DNA from: Rhizopus sp. PT2906
Lineage: Eukaryota; Mucoromycota; Mucoromycetes; Mucorales; Rhizopodaceae
DNA: 19,842 nucleotides
Direction: 5' to 3'
NCBI GenBank assembly: GCA_025529335.1
Contig: JAMYHX010000642.1
Coordinates: 1 to 19,842, forward strand
Below are positions 1 through 7,410 of the stretch, piece after piece. Made by a program: the position numbers and the translations under genes. The notes below the pieces were generated by a model that did no database searches, was not told the DNA's origin, and was given only the letters and a program-made list of their open reading frames with translations. The stretch's first letter is position 1. Every line of letters begins with the position of its first letter.

Positions 1-326
1 AATAATTTTCTTACATAACTAACTGTATGATTCTTTATATTCTCTCTCCTTGGTACTTGTTACTCTCATTTGTATGTTGTCTCCCTTCGCACACATTTTT
101 TTTCAATCTTTGCGTAAATGCTTTGTTTAATTTGTGCCAATTATTTTTTTCATACACATCATAATTTTATCCTCTTTATGAAATTTATTTTTAATAAAAC
201 AGTAAGAGTGTTGTGGTTCATCTTTGATTTTTTTCTGGTAGATCAACATCTATAAATTCACGTACACAAGATAATGAATTGCCCAATTTGTTTTATTTTC
301 TCAAAAAACAGTAGTCACGTAATGCA
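1..326. other. AT-rich intergenic / DGAT1 3' flank
   Basis: No convincing coding region, RNA gene or repeat is visible on either strand. On the minus strand an AATAAA-type poly(A) signal at 184-189 lies about 140 nt past the stop of the acyltransferase gene and may end its transcript. Nothing else can be supported. Confidence 0.5.
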
Positions 327-1938
327 TCAAGTGGAAGTAGTAATTTTATGAGTGACTGTCCACTGGTAGTAATACAATAATGCTATCGTTGGTTGTCCGA
401 CAACACAAAACACAATCCTGCAAAAAAAAAAAAAAAATGAGAAAAGTCATATAATAATAAACTGAGCTTACCAAAAGATAGTATTGCCTAATGCTGTTCC
501 TTTTCCTCTCCATTTTTCCAAGGGACGCGTAATGGCAATCAGGGGAATCTGACCAAGCATACCCCAAAAGGCAAATCCGGTGATCGAATGAGTAGGGATA
601 CCTACCAAGAATTCATGCAAGACAGCCGAGACAAAAAAGACAATGAATTGACAGAGGGCTGGAGGCATACCGAGTTGAACTGCGGGTATATAGACATGAC
701 GCTTGAAAAAGAGATAGACTGGACGATTCCATAATCGCCAGTACGTAGCCAAGTTGCCCGAGTTCCACCAGGCGAGATAAAACGTACGATCGCCAAACCG
801 CAGTACTTCACTCAGAGCATTCAAAAAGGCATGGAATAGAGCATAAAACATCAGCAGCCAGATGACCACAGCAGTTGTTGACAACTTCAAGACACGTTCG
901 ACAATGGTCACAAAATTCATGTTCTCGAGGGCTTGAATCGAGTTGGCCAAGGTTGGTTTGGCGTATTGCTCGGTCAGGACATACATCATGACCAAGCAAG
1001 TGACAAATTCACCTACACGTTTCAGAAAGAAGGTTGTTCGGAATGTTGGTGTTCGAGGATAAGATACTTGGTAACACAGTGTAGGCGCAAAGTAAAAATA
1101 GAGCAAATTTTTCACATTCACGTTGTTTGGATAGCTCTCTTCGTAAAAGTTAATGGTCTTGTTCTGAAGATAAGCTTGACGTAATTCGCGATTGACGAGA
1201 ACAAAGGATGTGAGTTTTAGAAATGTGATAAGGCAAATAAATATGACAGCTGAACCAACTACATATGAATGTATTACAGATGAGACAAAAGACACATGAA
1301 ATAGAATGTTATTACCTAATGGATGATAGATGCGTGTATAGACGAGATAAGAGGGGAATGTAAGCAAGAATACCAAATGGGATATATGAGTGATAGCCAA
1401 GACCCTTTCATAAAGAGCCAATTTCTTTATGAATTCAGGTTTATCATCCTTTGCTAATAAAGCCAGTTTCCCCATAGCAGATTCTATAATGTATGAAATG
1501 AAGATACTCAGAGGAACACATAACCAAGCGAAGAAGAAGAAGAAGTAATCCTTGATAGGTATATAACTGTGTGGTAATCGAATCAATAGACCATATTTCA
1601 TCCAATTTTCAATGATTAATCGAATGTTACTTGCACCCAGCACAAGCACTGATAACAATGTAAGCTTTATACAAATCAAATCATTATAACTTACTGCCTA
1701 GTCTTAAAAAGCCACTATAGTTCTCTGGGGGAGCTTCCTTGGATAAAACAGATGCCTTTGTGACAGTATGAATGGGTAATACATGTGAAAAGCCTTCATA
1801 CTGTTCATCTCTTTCTTCCTTTATAGGCTCTGATTCTTTCTTATGTGTCAAGCGTAAATCCCTTCTTTGTCTTGGTTCTGATTGATCATCTTCACTATCT
1901 GTCAATACCTTTAGAGGTCTTCTTCTGACAGTAGTCAT
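327..1938 (-). CDS. DGA1-like (DGAT1 family): Diacylglycerol O-acyltransferase, DGAT1 type (MBOAT)
   Basis: Predicted ER membrane enzyme that transfers a fatty acyl group from acyl-CoA to diacylglycerol, making storage triacylglycerol. My model has four exons: 1938-1695, 1648-1316, 1258-472 and 417-327. The frame stays open for 484 aa, close to the usual DGAT1 size. A basic, disordered N-terminus (residues 1-60) is followed by the family block NYSGFLRLG...NIRLIIENWMKYGLL, many hydrophobic segments, FYLAWWN (352-358), the RLWNRPVY block with conserved Asn370, and HEFLVGIPTH with the catalytic MBOAT His407. The FYxDWWN motif has Ala355 where Asp is usual. The 57-nt intron at 1259-1315 has no stop and is a multiple of three. 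I call it an intron because removing it restores the HPLVGS junction. The family is DGAT1/ACAT; the lysine/leucine-rich sterol acyltransferases are a less likely alternative. The gene is head-to-head with SDHAF4. The name DGA1 in yeast denotes the unrelated DGAT2, so only the family name should be used. Confidence 0.9.
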
Positions 1939-2150
1939 TATTATTCTTAAAAAAAAGTTGTCAGAGAAGAGAAAGAAAAAGGGATGAAAATAGCAATTGA
2001 AACACAGTAAAATATTAAGAGTAGATCACATGTAAACATGTATTTTTTAAACAACAAACACACCAATTAATCTTTTAGCATAATAATAATAAAAATGACA
2101 GGCCCCGGCTAAATTTTTATATCTCTCTTTTTTCTTCTTTCATTATTATT
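1939..2150. promoter_or_regulatory. Shared head-to-head promoter, DGAT1 / SDHAF4
   Basis: Only 212 bp separate the two divergent start codons. An AT-rich TATA-like stretch (TTTTTATATCTC) lies about 30 nt before the SDHAF4 start, followed by a pyrimidine-rich tract. On the other side, A/G-rich sequence precedes the DGAT1 start. A single GC-rich patch, CAGGCCCCGGCT, sits near 2099. That the region drives both genes is inferred from position. Confidence 0.5.
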
Positions 2151-2429
2151 ATGCTTAGAACAACCCTTGTCCGTACTTATTCCTCACTCAACAGACCAGG
2201 GCCACTTCCACTTGGAAATAAAAAGCAACAAAAAGAAATGTTAGACCTCATTCGAAAGAGACAAGAACAAGACGTACAAAGTACAGAATTACACCAAGAC
2301 GCAATAAAAAAACCACAGGCTGAATTCGAGGGTGATGTCAACCCAAAGACAGGTGAAGTCAACGGCCCAAAGACTGAGCCTGTTAAATATAATGACTGGA
2401 GCTTTGGTGGAAGAGTGACTGATTTTTAA
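2151..2429 (+). CDS. SDHAF4: Succinate dehydrogenase assembly factor 4, mitochondrial (Sdh8)
   Basis: Intronless, 92 aa. The family member binds the flavinylated catalytic subunit SdhA/Sdh1 in the mitochondrial matrix and helps its assembly into complex II while limiting oxidative damage by free subunit. The sequence starts with a basic, Arg/Ser-rich presequence (MLRTTLVRTYSS). It ends with the diagnostic DUF1674 block FEGDVNPKTGEVNGPKTEP followed by the ...DWSFGGRVTDF C-terminus. Length matches the family. The poly(A) signal AATAAA overlaps the stop codon, and the convergent Spo7-like gene stops 6 bp away. Confidence 0.95.
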   Translation: MLRTTLVRTYSSLNRPGPLPLGNKKQQKEMLDLIRKRQEQDVQSTELHQDAIKKPQAEFEGDVNPKTGEVNGPKTEPVKYNDWSFGGRVTDF

Positions 2430-2433
2430 TAAA
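2428..2433 (+). terminator. Poly(A) signal of SDHAF4, overlapping its stop codon
   Basis: AATAAA begins with the last two bases of the TAA stop. Cleavage 10-30 nt downstream would fall inside the coding part of the convergent gene, so the two transcripts should overlap tail to tail. Confidence 0.6.
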
Positions 2434-2435
2434 GA

Positions 2436-3072
2436 TTATTGTTTCTTTGATTTAGCCTGCCTTGCTTTCTTTCTTTGGTGATATTGTCTTCGATATCCTT
2501 CAAACCCTTCTTGAAACTGTTTGGGCAAATCAGACAATAGACTCAATGACTTGTTGTTGGCGTCAAATTCCAAGTTGAAGGCCCTTAGTGCATTATTACA
2601 ATGAACAACAAATCTATGATTAATGATGAGTAATGTCCTTTTTTTCTTTTTGTAGATGTTGTTACTTTTGTGCATAGATAATCTTTTCTGAATACATTCC
2701 AGATCTATAAAAGAAGACAAGACCACCTGCTACAGTTAATAAGGCAATAGTGTTTATTAAATGGACAGTAAAGATCTAAGATATAGACGTCATTACAACT
2801 CTTCTTATTCACAATGTCACTCACTTTGCTGGGATCAATAAAGACGGCATAAAAAAAGTAGGCTAAAAATATAAATAAGGCTACGAGAAGAGCTATACAT
2901 ATTGTAAGTTAACTATCTGTTGTTATTATTAACATTACAAGTTACCTTCATATTTTCTTTTTCTTTTCAATAATCTTGTCATGTTGCCCTTTAATCTTTC
3001 TTCAAATATAACAAGATCTCGATATGTTGCTTGATTCAGTCGGGGTTCATTCTCCTCTTGATTAGAGTTCAT
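2436..3072 (-). CDS. SPO7: Spo7 / CNEP1R1-like regulatory subunit of the Nem1-lipin phosphatase complex
   Basis: Four exons (3072-2946, 2892-2825, 2775-2666, 2613-2436) with introns of 53, 49 and 52 nt encode 160 aa. The exon joins keep the frame open throughout. The N-terminal cytosolic part contains the IFEERLKGNM...RKRKYE helix. Two transmembrane segments follow: ALLVALFIFLAYFFYAVFID and a second around TIALLTVAGGLVFFY. The C-terminal cytosolic part has RxxNxALRxFNL-like sequence (CNNALRAFNLEFD), LPKQFQEGFEGYRRQYHQRK and a basic tail, as in fungal Spo7. In yeast, Spo7 anchors the phosphatase Nem1 at the nuclear envelope/ER to dephosphorylate and activate Pah1 lipin, which makes diacylglycerol. 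The gene shares a 234-bp promoter region with the LEA-like gene. Confidence 0.88.
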
Positions 3073-3306
3073 TATTTGAAAATATGTACAAAAGGGAAAA
3101 AAGTAAAAATATAGTGATGACCTCAGTGTGATCTCAAAAAGGGTATGCCATTTCTATTTTGGGTATACACTTTACAAAGAGCGACAAAGTATCGTCTTGC
3201 ATAATTATGACATAGGAGCATAAATCAAGAGCATAAATACCCTTACGATCAGTGCAATCGTGGTGTTATTTATTGTTTTTCTTCACTATTTTATTTTATA
3301 CATAAT
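3073..3306. promoter_or_regulatory. Shared promoter, SPO7-like / LEA-like genes
   Basis: 234 bp between divergent starts. Directly upstream of the LEA-like gene, the 10-mer GAGCATAAAT occurs twice in tandem (3216-3225 and 3229-3238), 13 bp apart. The second copy includes a TATA-like CATAAATA about 70 nt before the ATG. The repeat could be a TATA duplication or a binding site; no known factor is recognised. Confidence 0.45.
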
Positions 3307-3960
3307 ATGAACTCTTTAACTAAATCTGTCGCTGTATTCGGTCGTGCTACCAAGCAAGTCTACTTTATTCCTGCTGCATCACTTCATGTATCCTCTTTGC
3401 TTGCTCGTGAATCTGTCATTGACAAGGCCAAGAATGTGGCTGACCAGGTAAACAAAAAGACCGGTGAAAAGTTGAGCGACGTTCTCGAAGGTGCCGAAAA
3501 GGTAACAGAAACTGCCACTCATCAAGCCCAAAAAGTCAAGGACAAGGCTGCCCATATAACAGATGATGCCATGCACGAAGCTGACAAACGTACTCCTTCC
3601 GAAAAGACAATCTTAGAAACCTTAAAGAGTGGTGTTGAAGCCGCAAAGGAAGCTGTTGGTCTTGGTTCAAAGAAGGCAAGTCATGCTGCTGAAGAATTCA
3701 AGGATGAAGCAGCCACAAAAGCCAAGCGTGTTATGCACAGTGTTGATGAAGCCTCCGATAAAGCAAGTAACGCTGCTCACCACGCAAAGAAAACGGCAGG
3801 TAGCGTCGCTGATGATGTCAAGGCCAAGGCAAATGAAACCGCTCGTGATGCACGCGATACAACTACAAATGTTGCTTATGAAGCTCAAAACAAGGCTGCT
3901 AATGCTGCTACCGGTGCAAAGGAAAAGGCAAAGAAGGCTGCTGACTCTATGGGACACTAA
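3307..3960 (+). CDS. LEA-like amphipathic helical stress protein, probably mitochondrial
   Basis: Intronless, 217 aa. Residues 1-37 form a presequence-like leader rich in Ser, Arg, Lys and hydrophobics without acids. The remaining roughly 180 residues are almost entirely Ala, Lys, Glu, Asp and Thr in loose 11-residue periods. Examples are KVKDKAAHITDDAMHEADK and repeated AxxKAxxAAxxAKxKA. Pro and Trp are nearly absent. This is the pattern of group 3 LEA (LEA_4) proteins, which are disordered when hydrated and fold into amphipathic helices on drying, protecting membranes and enzymes. Mitochondrial LEA proteins are known in plants and brine shrimp. Here both the targeting and the desiccation role are inferred. 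Low complexity means similarity to apolipoprotein- or colicin-like helices would carry little weight. The gene is convergent with the PDCD2-like gene, 67 bp away. Confidence 0.75.
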   Translation: MNSLTKSVAVFGRATKQVYFIPAASLHVSSLLARESVIDKAKNVADQVNKKTGEKLSDVLEGAEKVTETATHQAQKVKDKAAHITDDAMHEADKRTPSEKTILETLKSGVEAAKEAVGLGSKKASHAAEEFKDEAATKAKRVMHSVDEASDKASNAAHHAKKTAGSVADDVKAKANETARDARDTTTNVAYEAQNKAANAATGAKEKAKKAADSMGH

Positions 3961-3997
3961 ATTTTGTATTTATTTCGTGTATTTTGTTTCTTTACAT

Positions 3998-4003
3998 AAT
4001 AAA
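3998..4003 (+). terminator. Poly(A) signal of the LEA-like gene
   Basis: AATAAA lies 38 nt after the stop codon, in a T-rich 3' flank of 67 bp shared with the convergent gene. Confidence 0.6.
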
Positions 4004-4027
4004 CATTTCTTTTGTACATAATTTTTT

Positions 4028-5395
4028 CTAGTCTATTTCATATTGAACAAGCACAGTCTCTTCTACATAGGTAGGTTCTTCCATAGGTCCAGGATGACAG
4101 TCCTTTTGACAGACAAACGCCAGGATAGTACCAAATTCCATACCAGCGCTCCAACTGTCAAGCAAAGATTTTTTGTTGTTTGCATTAACAGACTTTTCTG
4201 CTTCACTTGCATACTCCGTTGTCGGTAAAATAGAAAGTACGTTAGGCATCAGCTGGAACTCAAACACTTTAGGTCCTTTACAGTATTTACAAGGTGTCAT
4301 AATCAGTTGCTGCTGCTGGGGTCGAAGTGCAGAGTAAAACAACGGTTGACCAGCGAATTCATACCGCACACACTGTGATGGCTCCAATTCAACACGTTCT
4401 GTAAACTTTTTGAATTGCTTATCGAATCCTTTTGGCAGTTGCTGTTTTTCATACGTCTCACCCTGCCAAGTCTCTCCGCTATTCTCATCGACCTCCATCA
4501 GCAGCTCCTTTTCCATTTCCAAATACTCTTTATACCGACTCATGTCAATGTTTCCATAGCGTGGTTCTTTTGGTTCTTCGTCAATATAAAGATATTGTCC
4601 AGGGAATTTAGGAAGACCGGATACATTCACAGGCGGTGATTGAATGCTTAGCTTACTCAGTTGATCGGCAATGTCTACTGTTTCTTTCTTTGTGTCAAAG
4701 GGTGAGATGGGTTTCATGCCAAATAAAGGTTTGGGCTCCGCTGCTTTCGCTGCAGCCTTTGCAAATGATCCAGCTGAACTTCCCCAAAGATCACCTAGCT
4801 GATAAACAATTAGTTCAATTAAAGATAGAATATATTTATATCACTTACTTGAAATCCTTGACCGAATCCTGTTTGGTTTGCAGCAGCCGCTGCCTTTAGC
4901 TTTTCCTCTTTTTTACGTTTTTCTTCTTCTTTTTGTCGCTGTGCCTTCAAATAAACTTCATCTATAATATGTGAACGAACGACCTTGAAACTAATATGCA
5001 TAAGTCCCCTTCTTTAATTTTTTTTTAAAAAAAAAACAACACACAAACCTTCCTTCTTTCTTCATACATGCTCGTTTATTACAGGCCCAAACGTAAATTA
5101 CTCTGTGATAAGCAGATTCAGGAAGCGGTGCATAGCTCTGAAATAAAAGGTACATCAGATCTCCACATACATGGCAGGTGCAATATTCTGCTGAGGGTGG
5201 ATGTTTTGGATCAAGCCACACCTAAGGAAACATGAATGAAGCAGAGTGAATGCATGTACATAAAGCAAGGTTTTTTTTTTTCTTTACAGGAATACCACCA
5301 ATTTTAGAAGCATAGGCGTCATTATCAACCTCTATTTCTCCATCGGGAAGTCCTAGTAAAACATTGCTTTGCTTTGATTGCTTCTTATTTGACAT
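4028..5395 (-). CDS. TSR4 / PDCD2: PDCD2 / Tsr4 family ribosome-assembly chaperone
   Basis: Four exons (5395-5288, 5221-5049, 4990-4849, 4798-4028) give 397 aa. Introns are 66, 58 and 50 nt; the middle one uses a GTTTGT donor. The N-terminus VLLGLPDGEIE and GGIPVWLDP are family signatures. They are followed by a MYND-like zinc region (YCTCHVCGDLMYLLFQ; Cys50, Cys52, Cys55), the block AYHRVIYVWACNKRACMKKEGSF, and a charged Lys/Glu helix. The C-terminal PDCD2_C domain shows TPCKYCKGPKVFEFQLMPNV and a closing EFGTILAFVCQKDC block. Yeast Tsr4 is a dedicated chaperone that captures nascent ribosomal protein uS5 (Rps2) for 40S assembly. Length fits PDCD2/PDCD2L. The start was chosen at MSNKK because only low-quality A/T sequence lies upstream. 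Confidence 0.92.
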
Positions 5396-5449
5396 TAGAA
5401 AAAAAAAAGTATTTCTCAGCAAATTTCAAAGCTGGAAAAAACTTGTTAA

Positions 5450-6046
5450 TTTGAGAAAGCGCTAAACATAACTCAGGAGTACGGTGCCTTCCATTCATAC
5501 GGCGCAAACGAAGAAGATAGTCCCAACAATAAGTCAAGAAAAAATAGAACAATGTGCTTAGAAGGCTATGAAAAAGACATAGAGTATAGAAAACTTTTTA
5601 TTAATAAATTAAAGCTACGGATAAAATAGCACGGCTTAGAGAGCGTAGTACCACATTTGAAGTCGAGTGGAGGCAGCTGTACGAATAGCAAAAGAAAGTA
5701 TTTACGATGAAGATGGAAGTCATGTAATGTATCCGGAAGAAGAACTAGTCCCATTGAATCTTCAAGCATTGATGACATTAAGTCAATACAAAAGTGCTCA
5801 GAAAAAAGTTTCCAGAGGCTTTCGAGGAACAGCTTGATCAACAAATGTAAGAAAGGGTTGAGGATATATAAATTGGTAGCTTTTTAATAAAAAGTCATAA
5901 ATTCATCGCTTAATTCCATATTATAAGCATATATCTCCGTATGCCAGATCGTTCAGAACGACTCATGTACAAGAATCACATCGTTGCCGGAATGGAAGAA
6001 AAAGATGAAGTTACAAAGGCTCTTTCACGTATTATTTTCAAATAAT
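5450..6046 (+). pseudogene. Unidentified decayed coding debris
   Basis: Open stretches continue across three frames on the plus strand without clean introns. They start near 5457 (EKALNITQEYGAFHSY...), shift near 5625 (KIARLRERSTTFEVEW) and shift again near 5670 (EAAVRIAKESIYDEDGSHVM to about 5836). A further short frame at 5941-6045 begins MPDRSERLMYKNHIVAGMEE. The amino-acid composition is protein-like (charged, amphipathic), so I read this as one gene broken by frameshifts. I do not recognise the family. A multi-exon gene with tiny introns is the alternative, but no splice pair rejoins the frames. Confidence 0.35.
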
Positions 6047-6157
6047 CTATATAATAGAAAAATATGTTGTCAAAACCCTATTCTTTGTATCTTTGAAGTG
6101 CTTTGACCATTTTTAATGTTTACTTCTGAGATATGAACAATAAGGATTTAAACCAAT

Positions 6158-6590
6158 TCAATCTTGGTGGCTGAGAATCAGCTTGCCAAACGCAATGGCG
6201 ACGGGGACCACAGCATGAGACACTTTACTTAAACAAAATTCGGCATGACGCACATTATCACCAACAATGAAGAGAGAAGGGACAAAGATAAGGGTATATT
6301 TATCCACTGTAATATCATGCATTGTAATACCAGATATCTCGAGAGCATCTAAATCCTGAGAGTTAGGATAAGCTAATTCCAATTGTATTCGATAAGGCAT
6401 GAGTGCAAATGAAAAACTGGCTATTATACCTGTTGTTTAATAACTCCTGTAAAGCTTGTATAATTGAGACTTTATTAAAAGAAATATTTAGAGTAGCTGC
6501 ATAAAAAGGTTCGGGTATAAGAGCATAAAAGACAGTAATTGAGACATAAGATTGAGCAGTGTAATCATTCAAGCATAGAGCCATATTAAT
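6158..6590 (-). pseudogene. Unidentified decayed coding debris
   Basis: Two overlapping minus-strand frames read like parts of one protein. The upstream one (6584-6363) contains EPFYAATLNISFNKVSIIQAL. The downstream one (6400-6158) contains DLDALEISGITMHDI and VSHAVVPVAIAFGKL. They overlap by about 40 nt in different frames, and no GT-AG pair joins them in phase, so a frameshift is likely. No family recognised. This may be the 3' continuation of the PD-(D/E)XK-like relic just upstream on the same strand. Confidence 0.3.
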
Positions 6591-6799
6591 AAAGGTAAGA
6601 ACTGGTTAGAACATATTGCATAAGTGGGCATAAAGGTTGATTTACTTGAAGCATATTATTGATAATAATATTTGCTATGTGATATTCTATTTCTATTTGT
6701 GCTTTTCGTAACAATAGCCTATAGCACAGAGGACTTCAAAGATGGTGTAATGAAGTTATGACTATTCAGATTATTTTCGACACACCGGTTTTGAAAAAA

Positions 6800-7385
6800 A
6801 AAAAAAAAATGGTGATTATGTCCAAAAGCTTATCAAAAAAGCCAAAAAGAAAAGGAATCTCTGCAATGGACCTCGGAAATCGAAGGTGGTGCAGCTTGGT
6901 CATAGTGTAAACGTTGCCCTGGCGTTCAACAAGGAAAAAAGAGACATTTGCACCAACAGCTTGGGCAGCAATTGTGCACTTCAGATTGTGAGTGTCAATC
7001 GCGTTTTTAGAAAAGATACCTAGTCGGTATATGCCAAGATCGATCTTGTGGTGCGATCCTGCTGCATTCAACGGCTTCACCTCTACAAAACCAACTGATT
7101 TTGCAGTGGCACTTATGACACAATCAGGCGGTTCGGATACTTCTGTGGTTCTTCATTACCCGTAAAATCGAATTCTACAGGAAAATTGCGATCTTCTAGA
7201 ATACAGTTATTAGGATTTACAAACGATAGCCCCTACACAGTTCCTCTGAATATATGTGATCAACTTCTGTTGGATTTGATCAAGCTGAAGAAGACATTGT
7301 GATAATTGGACTTGAACTTGTATTCTGGCCATTCTTTCTTGGAGATGAAATATTTTATAGAAAGCTCATCTGCGTACACAATGAA
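6800..7385 (-). pseudogene. PD-(D/E)XK-like protein relic, Mucoromycota lineage-specific family
   Basis: The best-preserved segment (about 7134-6815) reads EPPDCVISATAKSVGFVEVK and continues with a helix-rich block, DLGIYRLGIFSKNAID and AAQAVGANVSFFL. The PD...ExK spacing, followed by Arg-Leu-Gly and Lys-x-x-(I/L)-D helices, resembles a PD-(D/E)XK nuclease fold as I remember it in abundant uncharacterised Mucorales proteins. Upstream pieces in another frame (7215-7140, LEDRNFPVEFDFTG) and around 7380-7270 (YADELSIKYFISKKEWP) appear to be earlier parts of the same protein. They are separated by stops TGA and TAG. A (T)-rich/poly-A tract follows near 6795. The nuclease fold is an inference from motif spacing only. 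Confidence 0.45.
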
Positions 7386-7401
7386 TGAAAAAAAGGGGGG
7401 G

Positions 7402-7407
7402 TTTATT
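7402..7407 (-). terminator. Poly(A) signal of the acyl-CoA dehydrogenase gene
   Basis: AATAAA on the minus strand starts 3 nt after the stop codon of the upstream gene. It is followed by a run of C on that strand. Confidence 0.55.
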
Positions 7408-7410
7408 AAT

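Noticed and set aside
1649..1679. Met at 1679 as the start of the acyltransferase
   Set aside because: It lies inside a 46-nt intron; the upstream exon joins in phase to give the conserved GFLRLG...NIRLIIEN block.
3667..3957. 96-codon minus-strand open frame, Cys/Ser-rich
   Set aside because: Antisense shadow of the LEA-like gene; Ala codons read backwards as Ser/Cys.
3629..4021. 130-codon plus-strand open frame
   Set aside because: Out-of-frame shadow of the LEA-like gene; Lys/Leu/Met-rich because of the Ala/Lys codon repeats.
6766..6830. C-terminal Phe run as real protein end of the PD-(D/E)XK-like frame
   Set aside because: It is translated from a long A/T homopolymer and follows the loss of the conserved block, so it is read-through.
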